A program made the position numbers and the translations under genes. Below, piece after piece: positions 46,018 through 57,440 of a DNA stretch of 64,000 nt. This DNA is from Phaseolus vulgaris. Its lineage: Eukaryota > Streptophyta > Magnoliopsida > Fabales > Fabaceae. Position 1 is the first letter of the stretch. Every line of letters begins with the position of its first letter. The notes under the pieces are model-generated. The model ran no database searches and was not told the DNA's origin. It was given only the letters and a program-made list of their open reading frames with translations. Location of the stretch: contig NC_023755.2 in NCBI RefSeq assembly GCF_000499845.2, positions 6,454,847 through 6,518,846 on the forward strand. The letters are read 5' to 3'.

Positions 46018-47268
46018 AAGATCGTTCCACATCATTCAAAATTAAAAATTAAAGATAATTTATATCTCTTTCTTCCTAATCTTTTAAAAATAAAATCATG
46101 TCACAAGACTCATTCTAATGTTATTCCTTTGATTAAAAGTAATTTAAATTTTTTTAAAATAGTGTTTGTACTTTCAATTTCTTTTTTTTATTTGATATGC
46201 TTTGTATAATTTTTTTTTTCAATTATAATGTAAAATAGACTGCAAAGGTTGTTGATTTTTTTGGCTTCATATATTGTTTACTAGGAGATGATTATCTATT
46301 TTGTACTCAATTCTAATTTCATTGGTAAATAAAAATTTATATCATTAAATATAATTTAAGAAAATTAAAAAATTAAAGTTATTGTCAACTAGAAGAAATA
46401 AAACATATTATTTAATATAAATTATAATGATGATAAATTAAATTAAAAAATTAAGAGGTGACACAAATTGATTTTATTATTTGTCGTCTGAGTCTTTATT
46501 GTGTTTCTTCTTCTGTAAGTCTCCATGTCTTTATATAAAGTAAGGAAGCTAAAAAAAAATAATAACAATGATAATAATTTACATACAAAACTTCATATAT
46601 GTATTATATAAACATGTCAGAAACTATCGAATAAGAAATACAAAAAAAAAAAATATATATATATATATATAAAATACACAAACTTTCACAAATAACTTTT
46701 TTAGTTTCTTTAGCTTCATTTCTATCTATCCTGAAAATATTTTATATTTATTATAGTTGAACTTCTTTACTCACCTTTTAAATTTTTTCAAATTCCATTT
46801 CGTTAATATAAAATTTGAATTAATGAATCAAATTTAAATTGGATAAAAAATTAGTAATTTGCTACATAATCATAAAAAACTATTTATATCTTGTCAACAA
46901 CCAATCTGTTATATTTATATTATCAATTGACAAATATATAAAATACATAAAAATAGAAAAATAAAATAAATATATATAGTGCTTATTTATACACACGAAT
47001 TTTAGAAAATATCAATAAAAACCAAACAACCAAAAACCTTTAAGAACATTGAAAAGAGTTGTACTATATTAAGGCTTCTTCACTGTCTTGGATAATATTT
47101 TTCTTTAAAATTACACTGCAATTTTTTTCCTTGTTGTCGGTAGGTTAGAATATTTCAATCAATAACCATTAATTGTAATAACTACTGCAACTTTTTTAGC
47201 ATAAGAAAGACCTAATGTTTTCACCCCTTTTTACTTTACCATATATATTTGCTTGAAGCAATATTTTA
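46018..47268. other. AT-rich stretch, nothing recognised
   Basis: AT-rich DNA with an (AT)n run at about 46649-46671. No supported gene, terminus or RNA. Confidence 0.5.
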
Positions 47269-47376
47269 TATGTATGAAAGTATGGCAGTTATATTATTAG
47301 TATATGAAAATAATGCAAGGGGTATGTATGAAAGTATGGCAGTTATATTATTAGTATATGAAAATAATGCAAGGGG
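47269..47376. repeat. 54-bp tandem duplication next to the L1 insertion
   Basis: Two copies of a 54-base unit beginning tatgtatgaaagtatggcag (starts 47269 and 47323), apparently identical. The second copy contains the L1 target site atgaaaataa (47358-47367). Confidence 0.93.
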
Positions 47377-48158
47377 TAAAGATGGATGCAGGAGGGATGG
47401 ATAGCTGGGTCTGGAAGGCTGAGGGGTCTCAAAGTTTTACTGTTAACTTAGCTTATATTAAGGTAAGGAGGGTTAGTGATGGAGAATTCTCTCCGATTTA
47501 CTGTAGGTTGTGGAGGTGTAAAGCCTTGCCTTCTACTATTTCTTGGTCTGGAGGGTGCTGGAAAATAGGATTGCGACTAGAGTTAATTTGGTAAGGCGCG
47601 GGGTGGTGGTTGAAAACCCTGTATGCTGCTTGTGTGGGAAGGTTGAAGAGTCGTCGAGTCACTTGTTCTCTGTTTGTGACTTTTCTTGGAGGGTCTGGTG
47701 TCTTTGCTTTGAGTGGCTTGGAGTGTCATCCGTAATTCATTTGGATCCTACGCAAAATTTTATCCAATTCAGGTTGAGTCAGGCATCTGTTCCAGTTAAT
47801 GATGTTTGGGGGGCAATTTGGGTTGGAATTGTGAGTGAAATTTGGAAACATAGGAACTCGGTCGTCTTTAATGGAGGAGTGACAAATATGTTAGAAGTTT
47901 TTGCCTCGGCGCAAGTAAGGTGTGGTCTTGGATTGCAAAGTCCCGCAAAGTTTATTTTTCCTACCCCTGTTGGGTTCTGGATCCTTTGGCATGTATACGA
48001 CTGATTCGGTAAAACTAGTTAGCGCTTGGTTTGGTTGGTCCTTTGTCCGGCGGTTTTGCATGCCAAGTTAGGAGTTGGATTCTAAATGTTCTTGTAAAAT
48101 GGTTGGATCATCCCTGAAGTGGTTCCCATTTATTTATTTTTTATTGCTGATAAAAAAA
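47368..48158 (+). mobile_element. L1-type LINE, 5'-truncated (zinc-binding RT tail)
   Basis: Encodes the C-terminal zf-RVT segment of plant L1 ORF2. First comes a DSWVWKAEGSQSFTVNLAY block (frame of 47358-47594), then after a frameshift near 47545 the frame 47543-48004 with RVLENRIATRVNLVRRG and the zinc-binding CCLCGKVEESSSHLFSVC, followed by VWGAIWVGIVSEIWKHRNSVVF. A 3' untranslated part ends ttgctgataaaaaaaa. The 10-mer atgaaaataa at 47358-47367 recurs at 48159-48168 as target duplication. The RT and endonuclease domains are absent because of 5' truncation. Confidence 0.85.
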
Positions 48159-48168
48159 ATGAAAATAA

Positions 48169-49149
48169 GAAAACTTAGAAAATCTTAAAATTGTAAATTC
48201 AGTCCAATTTTTTTTAAAAAAGGTTGTTAATTAATAACAGTAATCAAAATTTAAGTATTAAAGTGTTATTAAATAATTAAGTTAGAATACATATTTAACA
48301 TTCGAAAAAATTATTTTAAATTTTCTGTAGTTCGAAAAACTAATTGATGCGATAATTATTTACATTTTTTAGTGACCACGATAATGTTTTATTCTTTACC
48401 ATAAGACCTATCATATTTCCTTTTCTAAAAAAAAAATTGTGATATTTTAAAATTTTGAGTTTAGAGTTAACTCAAGATCAAAATGTAGTTAATAAAGTGT
48501 CAGTTATATTCCATTTATATACACTATTTAAGTATTATTTTATTAAGTTCCACCACTACTCCAAAAGTACTTTCTAAATTTAAGGATTGTAAAAACTATT
48601 TTCTACATTAGTTAAAATTGAAAATCACCCTAACCCTGAACAACAAACCCAAGACTTGCACAGAATATGCATTTCAACACGTACTTGTCCCTGCAAGGCT
48701 TCATCCATTCCTTAACTCGCAACATGACCAAACATACTTACCACTCTTGTGCCTCGTGTATCCCTATCCTCCACTCATCCCATCTTTACTTTAATTTGTA
48801 TCTTCCATTTGATGGCAAAGTAACTTTTTGATTTGATATTTAATTACCAAAAATGGGTAATCTATATAGAAAGTTTTTAAATTGGTTTACAAATATAACG
48901 AGGTGATAAATTATATAATGTTAAGAAGATGATAGTATAAAAAATGTCAAATGATCCAAAGTCGTCTCCCAATTAATTCAATTGCGAATCTAGTGAAAAT
49001 ATTTCGAATCTCTCTGTAAGTAATGAAACTTTAGCATTCACAATAAAGTAATTGGGGGTTTTGTGTTTGTTTAGCAAGAAAATATAATAGACGCTAGATG
49101 AATGAAAAGCATGTGACTCCCAAGTTCTTTCACCAATGAATTCTTCACA
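48169..49149. other. Unannotated stretch
   Basis: AT-rich, with a slightly richer portion near 48630-48800. No frame with a recognisable domain. Confidence 0.5.
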
Positions 49150-49790
49150 ATAGAAAACCTATTATACCAATTGTTCTCGCCGGCTGACTTCGGTCAGTCT
49201 TTAAGTTGAGCTCCGCTTTGACTGGTCTCCACTTGGTGCTCTGAAACGCTGTTCCACTGGAACAAAAGGGGCTCTACCAGTTGATCACACTCCGACGATC
49301 AAGTCAGTGAGAGCATTCAAACTATAAAATTGCTTTCAGTCTATAGTATTTAGAAAAGCGTACCTTTACTTGGGGTCTCAAGCCCCTTTTATAGACATTC
49401 CTTCAACAATTTTCATTAATGAGAATATAATCTCAATATCCAAAATATAATATTCAACAACAATAATATCATTCAACAATAATTTGTTCACCGTGCACCA
49501 GTTACTTTCGGGTACAAACATTCTTAACCGCTTTTACTTTGCATTTAATAATATACTTCAACCAATTTAATTATTTCTTTTGTTATTTTTAATTATCTTT
49601 TCTTGCGTAGATGTACTAGAAAACTTGGGCTGACCTTGTAACACACTTTTGGGCCCATACCCGACCCAGGCCGAGGTAGGCATAACTCGCACAACCGAGC
49701 TGACCATACCTAAATGCTCACACCAAGGTCCCGAGCACTCCTGGCCAGTAAACCAATGAAATGATTCCATGCAGAAGATTTGCTTATAAT
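49150..49790 (-). mobile_element. Gypsy LTR fragment, Tat-type
   Basis: ctccgacgatcaagtcagtgag (49289-49310) and ggggtctcaagccccttttatag are familiar wording of legume Tat-type LTRs; on the minus strand the latter gives a TATA-like ctataaaagggg (49397-49386). The right part (49620-49760) is GC-richer, with cccgacccaggccgagg. Ends and partner LTR not found; the 67-residue frame at 49567-49770 is not a gene. Confidence 0.45.
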
Positions 49791-49934
49791 TCTTTTTCTG
49801 AGATATTGAAGATTTAATTCTTTATTTCTTTAACTCAGATTTCATCTCCATTTTGATTCAAATAAGCAACTTTCCCTTTCGCGTGATTCAGCCCACTTGT
49901 AGTGTTAGACACTTCATTCAGTCCATCTAGTAAG

Positions 49935-51038
49935 TGTAAGAATTGATGGCTTAAAAAAGAGGGTGGTGAATTGTTTATCAAAGATTTTCGCAAAGATTGA
50001 ATAAGAATGAACCTTTATCAAACAATCACAGATAAGTAATTAAGGAAAAATCAAACAATGATTAAGAAACTATTTACAAAATTTTAACCGGTTGAAAATA
50101 CGTTTTAAACGGTTGTTTATAGCAGGAGCAAAAGCATAATTAAAACAAACAGTTATAAGGAGTGAGAGAGAGAGAGATTTACACAGCCAATTTTATACTG
50201 GTTCACTCAACCTTGAGCTACATCCAGTTCCCAGAACAACCACTGAGTTCCAATAGTAATCACTTACAGATTACAACAACACAACCACAAATAGGTGACC
50301 TTGAAAACCACAAGACCCACTCACCCTCTTTGCAACCACACACCTCAAGACAGAACACCCTCTGACTTAACAGGATTTCACACACACTTACAAGTTTATG
50401 AAAGTACAATTACAAGAATCATGAAAGGAATAGAAAACACCTAAGGTTACAGAAACTAGGAAGCTCCTATGATCAGATCTTGAACCAATGCAAAACTAAA
50501 CAACAATCTTGAAAACCTTTGAAAAACTTCTTTCAAAACTAATCTCAATCTCACTTTGTTTGATTTCAAACTGTGTAAAAACTGTGTATATGTTTCAAAA
50601 GAAAAGCTATATTTAGAGCACTAAAAAACTAGCCGTTCTAGGCAACATTTATGAGCTAAAATAGTTTTGATCACATCTAAAACTGTTTAAACAGGTTTTC
50701 AAAAAGCTGTTATGAAAACACACAATCAACCGGTTGAAAAGACGTTTTAACTAGTTGAATTGGTTAGGTAGTTATCTAACCAAGTCAAAAACAATTTTGA
50801 AAACCTCCAAGTTAGCTAAGTGACAAACAACCGATTATTTCGATAATTCAACTGGTTGTTTTTCTCTTTGCTTAGAAAAAACATATTTCTTTTTAAAACA
50901 GATTGAGCAAGCTTTGTGCAGGGGTCAAAGAATGATCTTTACATAGATTCTAAACACCCTAGTCTAAACCCAAACCAAAAGCAGCACAACTTCAAACTTC
51001 ATCATGGATTTGAAACATCAAAACTCCCATGCTCTACA
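49935..51038 (-). mobile_element. LTR-A, complete (3' LTR of the gag-bearing element)
   Basis: TG...CA bounded: TGTAAGAATTGATGG to gctctaca (1104 bases). On its left end it is almost identical to 54709-55240. Its right end is followed by atctccccctattt, the PPT complement. So the element lies on the minus strand and this is its 3' LTR. It contains the ggtgaattgttt, tatactggttcactcaac and gctacatccagttcc blocks and several aaccggttg motifs. Confidence 0.88.
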
Positions 51039-51052
51039 ATCTCCCCCTATTT
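51039..51052 (-). promoter_or_regulatory. Polypurine tract of the gag-bearing element
   Basis: Reads aaatagggggagat on the minus strand, immediately before the TG of the 3' LTR. The same tract is seen at 15883-15896. Confidence 0.8.
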
Positions 51053-51512
51053 GATGGAGACAAATCCTTGGGATGCTTTTTTGGAATGTTCTTGTTTAGA
51101 ATCTGTACAACCTGCATTCATGCGCAAACATAGAAATATAGGATAATCTATTCCAATCAGACAAGCACCACAAACCAATTCCCACTAGGTGATTAACATC
51201 AACCGAATCAATGTGAGAAACCAGTCAACGTACAAAGGTGCAAACACAGATAAGCAATCAGTTATTTCGCAGGAATAACCGGTTGAAATTTTGTATCAGA
51301 GTTAAAAACTTTTCAAATTTCAAATATAAACCAGTTATAGCATTTTATAGCAAGTTATAGTAATGTTCATAAGCAGAAATAAATGCATATTAAAGAACAT
51401 TACAATATCCAAACACTTATCCCCCTATTTGTCTTCACAAATAGACAAAAAGGAAGATTAAAAAACAACATAAAAGGAAAAGTGAAATTTTTCAGAAATT
51501 TAAACCAACAAC

Positions 51513-52690
51513 TTAAAAGGAAGGATTGTTATCCATCTCAAATTGTAGCTCCCGAATTTGATTATGAACTTCTTTTATCTGTTCATCCAGAGTTGAAAAT
51601 CTTGAGTCCATATGGTTGAATCTTGACTCACACAAATCATGGAGATTCCTTTGATTTCCAGCAAATGTGTCCTTGCGGTTGATCATTAGCCTTTCAAAAG
51701 GAGACATTGTAGTCATCCTTTCTCCCATGTAACCATCACTAGGACCAACCTCTTGAGTCTCAGCAACAGATTCCTCTTGAGTTGCTACATCTTCAGGTTC
51801 ATCACCTACATTGGTTCCACTAGGGCCAGCTTGGTCATCATCTTTGTTAACCCATCTCCCGCCAATCTTGGTAAATCCCATTTTGCTTAGGGATCCATTG
51901 TTAATCTCACTTGAAGGCTTGATAACTTCAGCCAGCTCTTCTTCAATATTCACTTCAAAATAGTGTAGAAATTTAGAGATTAAAATTGTATAGGGGTAGT
52001 GGAAGTCACTTAACCTCATGGCTTTTTGCATATGATCCTTGATGGTGTGGATCCAGTTGATCTTTATTTTATTCATAATGCAGTAGATCAACAACAGATC
52101 TTCCTCAGAGAGAGTGGGGTGATTGTTCCCCCTTGGTGTGATGATCCATGACACAATGAAGGCTATGAGCCTTTCATCATGCTTTAACCCTCCAACTGAA
52201 AAATTTCTTACTTTGTAGAGGGGATTCCTTAGACAACTCTTGTAGAATTGCATCTTGTTGAACTCTTCAACAACCCCTAGATTGCCTATGTTGATTCTTA
52301 TCCCAGAGAATTTCAGCCCAGTCACAACAGTCCATACTTCATTGGTGATAACCATTTCTACACACTTCACATGAGAGACAAAAGAGTCACCATTGAATTG
52401 AAGGTTAGTATAAAATACCTTCACCAATCTGGATAAATATTTCCAGTGAGCTCAAGAAATCTTTGCAGCCTTTGTTCCTTTAGTAGGCTCCTCACAACAT
52501 TAAGGTTTTGTTGCTTCATCCATGTAAAGGAGACAAGCTTAGGTGTGTTGACAATCTTCCTACTTCTTTCATGTAGGTATTTGTCAATGAATTATGATTC
52601 TTCTGAGAACCAGCTTTCCAGCTTCCCACCACTCCTTACAACTCTTAATTTCATTCTCTTGGCAGATGGAGAGTTGTCATAGCTCAGATC
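51513..52690 (-). pseudogene. Second ORF of the LTR-A element: plant transposon-protein domain
   Basis: The longest intact part is 304 codons (52427-51513). It reads VKVFYTNLQFNGDSFVSHVK, then VWTVVTGLKFSGI, LLLIYCIMNKIKINW and SDFHYPYTILISKFLHYF. After an acidic linker with DQAGPSGTNV it ends in a Gln/Glu-rich, probably coiled-coil stretch (DSRFSTLDEQIKEVHNQIRE). Upstream the reading continues in another frame (RLQRF, then LELTGNIYPD) and, past an in-frame stop near 52592, as MKLRVVRSGGKLESWFSEES, so the original protein began near 52690 and is broken by one frameshift near 52430 and at least one stop. It lies between gag and the 3' LTR, where pol would be expected. Its function is unknown; a nucleic-acid or capsid-related role is only a guess. 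Confidence 0.7.
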
Positions 52691-53161
52691 AAAGAATAAC
52701 TTAACACACTGCAAAGAAAAATTAGAGCAGAGGAAAAAATGAAGAACAACAAATTGTTTTTGTGTGGAAACAACACCTAATAGCTCCACATTTATAGCCA
52801 TAACCTTAGGTCAAAGTTGGTATATAATGGGTTGTTTTCAAAACAGAAAAGAGAATCAAATATGAACCATAAAGTTGTTTTTGTCAGTTAACACAGAAAG
52901 TACTCACATGCTGATTTGACCAAACATTAAAAGCAGTTTTAATTTCCAAGATCAAGAGGAATCTGATTCATAAAGAGCAGTTATGACAGTGATATTTTGT
53001 ATTCAAAGATGTAATAAAGACATTGTTGACCACAAACATTACTAGGTTTGAACAAAATTACAAATCAGAACTCAGAAATTAAAAACAAATTTGCTCAGTG
53101 CTGATAGAGTGAAAACAATCGGTTGTTTCAAAGAAACAATCGGTTGAATTTCTGCACTGAT
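52691..53161 (-). mobile_element. Internal non-coding part of the LTR-A element
   Basis: No coding frame. It includes two AAACAATCGGTTG motifs at 53113-53150, the same palindrome that fills LTR-A, here outside the LTR. Confidence 0.6.
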
Positions 53162-53571
53162 GAAAAAAATTGAGAAAATCATATTCTTAACAGCCATGCT
53201 ATATGCAAACATCCATGTTTATAAGGCACATAGATTTGTACAAAAACAGAATGAATACAACCTAAACACAATCCAAGTACAGGTATAGTGAAAAATTCAG
53301 AATTGAATTTAGAAACAAATGTTCAACAATACAAGAAGTTATCTTTCAGTTCTAAGGTACACATATGAAAAAAATTGAGAAAATCAGATTCTTAACAACC
53401 ATGCTATATGCAAACATCCATGTTTATAAGGCACATAGATTTGTACAAAAACAGAATGAATACAACCTAAACACAATCTAAGTACAGGTATAGTGAAAAA
53501 TTCAGAATTGAATTTAGAAACAAATGTTCAACAATACAAGAAGTTATCTTTCAGTTTTAAGGTACACATAT
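53162..53571. repeat. 205-bp tandem duplication inside the LTR-A element
   Basis: Two consecutive 205-base units (starts gaaaaaaattgagaaaatca at 53162 and 53367) with about four differences (for example catattc/cagattc, aatccaag/aatctaag). It lies between gag and the second ORF. It is younger than most changes in this element. Confidence 0.95.
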
Positions 53572-53647
53572 GTAAGCAATATATAGAATCAGGACAAAGC
53601 TTTGTCTTGCAAATAAATCTTCTTGAGATCCTGATCTTATTGACCCT

Positions 53648-54640
53648 TCATGTGGATTCAAAAACCTGCAAAACACAACTTATTAGATCATAAACACTTT
53701 TGAAATCTGCTCTATCTTTGCTTTCATTGTTGAGGCATTCTGCTTTGATATGACCCTGCTCACTACAACCATAACAAGTGTACTTATTAAGGTTAAAATC
53801 ACTAGGCTTTTTAGAGTTGTACCTTTCTGAAGCTTGGCTTTTGTTCTTCTTCAAGAACTTGCTAAACTTTCTTGACAACAGACTCATTGTATCTTCATCA
53901 CTCTCACTTGATTCTTGTTGCTTTTTATGATTGCAAACTTTAAGTGCAATCCCTTTGCTGTGGTTGTCCTCACTCTCTTGGACAACCAGCCAATTCATCT
54001 CAAGCTCATGCTCTCTTAGCTTACCAAACAAGGAAACAATTGTCATTGATGTTAAGTCCTTTGATTCTGAGATGGCAGTGACCTTTGGCTGCCATGTTCT
54101 ATCAAGACACTTCAAGATCTTGATGTTTACCTCCTCTTTATCAAAAGACTTATCAAGACTCATCAAATGGTTGACAATGTGAGAGAACCTTTTCTGGACA
54201 TCATATATGGTCTCTCCTTTCTGCATTCTAAAGAGCTTATACTCTTGGATAAGAGCATGCTTTCTGGCCCTCTTGACATCATTTGTCCCTTCATGTGTGA
54301 CTACAAGAATGTCCCACATCTCCTTTGCTGAGCTACATTGTGATACCCTGAAAAATTCATCACAACTCAAAGCATAGGTTATTATATTTTTAGCAATCCA
54401 GTCAAACTTTGCTTTCTTGCTTTCAGCCTCAATCTATTCAGATGAAGGTTTATCAATCAAAACCTCATCTCTTTTAACTTGAGGTATAAAGGGACCATTT
54501 TCAATTGTTTCCCAAATACCCTTACCAGTTGAATGCATTAAGATTTTCATTCTTACCTTCCAAAATTGGTAATTTACACCAAAACACAGTGGTGGTTTGT
54601 TTATGGAAGCACCTTCCCTAAAAGGCAACTTGTCAGCCAT
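53648..54640 (-). pseudogene. Copia-type gag of the LTR-A element, one in-frame stop
   Basis: Starts MADKLPFREGASINKPPLCF at 54640, followed by NYQFWKVRMKILMHS, the Copia gag N-terminal motif. A TAG after VLIDKPSSE (about 54436) interrupts it, and the same frame continues to 53648: ALSCDEFFRVSQCSSAKEMW, RARKHALIQEYKLFRMQKGE, a VQKRFSHIVNHLMSL block and a zinc knuckle CYGCSEQGHIKAEC (CX2CX4HX4C). About 330 codons in all, the usual length for gag. It starts about 70 bases after the PBS. No protease, integrase or RT follows anywhere in the element. Gag would form the particle; the missing enzymes must come from elsewhere. Confidence 0.88.
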
Positions 54641-54693
54641 GTAAAATAGATTTTCAGAAAAAAAAAAAAACTTGAATATCTTTCAATAACCTA

Positions 54694-54706
54694 GCTCTTG
54701 ATGCCA
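54694..54706 (-). promoter_or_regulatory. Primer-binding site of the gag-bearing element
   Basis: On the minus strand, directly after the LTR end, the sequence reads attGGCATCAAGAGC, close to the initiator Met-tRNA complement TGGTATCAGAGC with one substitution and one extra base. Confidence 0.7.
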
Positions 54707-54708
54707 AT

Positions 54709-55265
54709 TGTAAGAATTGATGGCTTAAACAAGAGGGTGGTGAATTGTTTATCAAAGATTTTCGCAAAGATAGAATAAGAATGAACCTTTATCAAACAAT
54801 CACAGATAAGTAATTAAGGAAAACAATCAAACAATGATTAAGAAACTATTTACAGAATTTTAACTGGTTGAAAATACGTTTTAACCGGTTGTTTATAGCA
54901 GGAGCAAAAGCAGAATTAAAACAAACAGTTATAAGGAGTGAGAGAGAGGGAGAATTACACAACTAATTTTATACTGGTTCACTTAACCTTGAGCTACATC
55001 CAGTTCCCAGAACTTAGTAATCACTTACAGATTACAACAACTCAACCACAAAGAGGTGACCTTGAAAACCACAAAACCCACTCACCCTCTTTGCAACCAC
55101 ACACCTCAAGTCAGAACACCCTCTGACTTAACAGGATTTCACACACACACTTACAAGTTTATGAAAGTACAAATACAAGAATCATGAAAGGAATAGAAAA
55201 CACCTAAGATTACAGAAACTAGGAAGCTCCTATACTCAAATCTTGCAAACTTTTGAAAAACTTCG
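54709..55265 (-). mobile_element. LTR-A, 5' LTR of the gag-bearing element, U3 lost
   Basis: Nearly identical to 49935-50490 (TGTAAGAATTGATGG start, same blocks, with a deletion of about 15 bases near 55015). Similarity stops around 55265 within the LTR, so the U3/promoter side is missing. The high identity of the shared part suggests fairly recent insertion. Confidence 0.85.
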
Positions 55266-55984
55266 TCTGATAACTGTCTAGCAAAAATAAATCTTAAAAT
55301 AGCAAAGACTATATAGTAAAAAAAAATATTTAAGATAAAAATAAAGAAAAATACTATTAAATATATATATATATATAACAAAAATGACCTATTAGATGGT
55401 TAGCTAAAAAAAACCGACCCTCTAGATTATCAACATTTATTCTACAAAACTAGACCATCTAGAATAACAAAAAAAAGTTGTGATTTACAAGGCACAATCA
55501 ACAAAGAAAAATTTAAAATGTATTATTTTAATTTTTTTTAACAAAAGTAACTAAAAACAACTTATTAAACGATGACCTTCTATCTTACAAGAAACAAAAA
55601 TGGGCCATCTGATGTAGAAAAATAGTATCAAAATTGTAAAAAGAGTTAAAAATAGAATATATCAGACAAAAACAAAATATTATCATTAGAAAGAAACTGA
55701 TCAAAGTAAAATTTCGCCCCCCTCCTATTTGAATCACACATTGTCTTCAATATGGGAAAGAGTAAAAACAAAAAAGGAAAAAGTGTTCAGAATAAATTAA
55801 AAATGCTCTCCTTTAAAATTTGAATTATGTAATTTCATCCTCTTCAAACATTTGTTGAGCAAGATCCAAGTATGTTGTGCCCATGTTGTCTATATTTGCT
55901 AATAGTTTATTCTTTTGAAAAATCTTCAATTTGTACCCATTGACTTTGATGTTGTAATTTACCTAGGTGTATTCTATTCCCTTC
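55266..55984. other. AT-rich stretch, nothing recognised
   Basis: AT-rich DNA with poly-A runs and repeated gaccatctaga/gaccctctaga words near 55420-55460. No element end was identified. Confidence 0.45.
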
Positions 55985-56440
55985 TTTCTTGATAATTGTA
56001 TTTTTGTACTTGTGTTTCCAAAAATTGTTGTGTTCATGAGGGGATAATGATCAACATTCTTGGTGTGGTTTTTGCCTAGGAGTGGTGTGTATTCTTGAGG
56101 GGTTCAAGATCATCACTCTTGGTGTGTGTAGCTTGTAATCTAGGGTTGATTACATAGTGGATTCTCAGTGGTTTCTGAGGACTAGATGTAGCTCAGGTGT
56201 TGAGTGAACAATATAAACATTCTGTGTGAACCTCTCTATCCTTACACTTTTTAAACTGCTTTAACTTTGTTTTATAAAGTGCTGATAAAATCAACCGGTT
56301 GATTTTTTGCATCAAGCTTAAATTGGCTCGACAGATTTTCCATTGATTAATTATTCATAGCCTTTCACTCTACCTTCAATACTTACGAAAATCTTTCAAA
56401 AACAATTCACCCCCTCTTGTTTTAGCCCTATAATTCTTAC
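55985..56440 (+). mobile_element. LTR-A fragment, opposite orientation
   Basis: Complement of the LTR-A start region: gttcaagatcatcactcttgg, ttgattacatagtgga, actagatgtagctc, aatcaaccggttgatt, cgaaaatctttc, then caattcaccccctcttg and the terminal ttcttaca at 56440. No PBS follows the CA end, so it is either a 3' LTR or a remnant. With 54709-55265 it forms an inverted pair around 720 bases of unrelated DNA. Confidence 0.7.
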
Positions 56441-57217
56441 AGAGGTAAAATAGGAAAGACTAAATAATTTACAATATCAACAAACTATAGAGCTTTAGTG
56501 TTCAAAGAATATAAACATTCATCAGAAAAATTATCCCTAAATGGTAAGGGATCCATTCTCCCTTCATATTTTCTTAGGTGATTAACTACTTGATTTATAT
56601 GTCCTCCTCTATCCTTGATTCTCATATCAAAATTTTACAAAGCAAGCAACATCCATGTTATGAGTCTTGCCTTAACATCTTTTTAGAAAATATTTAGTGC
56701 ATAATGGTCAGTAAACACAATAATTTTGAAACCAAGGAAGTATGACCCAAATTTATCTTTTATTTTTCATGAAAAAATAAATTAACATGATTTTACTTTA
56801 CATCAATTTGTGAAAAAATAATTACAACACTTTTATGATACGCAAATTCTAGTAATAAAAAGTTAACAAATATTATTGAAAAATAAAAAAAATGATGTAA
56901 TTTATCTTTTTTTAAGCAATAAGAATATTATTTGTTATTTTAGGGTATTCGTTAGCTTCACCTATAAAAGATAAACAATTTATTAACACTTCCCTAAATT
57001 ACCAAAAAATCTTATTGATAAAATATATCCTCATATTTTTAAATGGTTACAAGTAATACTTTTTTTTCTTTCTAACCGTCATACATCGTGCTTTTTGATT
57101 AGATTTAAAATATAATTATTAGTTTATTATAAATAAAGAACTGAGATAAAAAAAAAAGGATAAAAAAGGAAGACAAAGAGTATGAGAAGAAATATTTCTT
57201 CTATTTTCTTTCCTTAT
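56441..57217. other. AT-rich stretch, nothing recognised
   Basis: AT-rich DNA. At 56590-56800 the minus strand shows a weak RNase H-like order (fgsyflgfkiivftd-type reading over several frames) that may be a Gypsy scrap, too poor to call. Confidence 0.35.
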
Positions 57218-57440
57218 TGAAATCAAAGCAAAGAGTTTGAATATATACAAATAATACACTCATTCTATGTCTAGTTAAAAAGACCTAATGTAAAATAAAA
57301 GTCAGTAAAGACTAGAATAAGAAAAGACAAAATAAAGACTAGACATAAGTACACAAAGAAACAACTAAGAATTAGAAAAGGAAAAATTAATATTAGCTTC
57401 CTTAGAAGCCTTGTATCCATATCATTTGTTAGCCCCAACA
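57218..57440 (-). repeat. 3' LTR of the minus-strand Copia element
   Basis: 223 bases, TG at 57218 and CA at 57439-57440. Differs from 60449-60663 by a 4-base indel at the outer end and roughly 30 changes by eye, which indicates an old insertion. Confidence 0.8.

Noticed and set aside
51383..51619. 78-residue plus frame
   Set aside because: Overlaps the end of the longer, domain-bearing minus ORF; a shadow frame.
56590..56800. Possible Gypsy RNase H scrap on the minus strand
   Set aside because: Only a vague resemblance across several frames; not enough to annotate.
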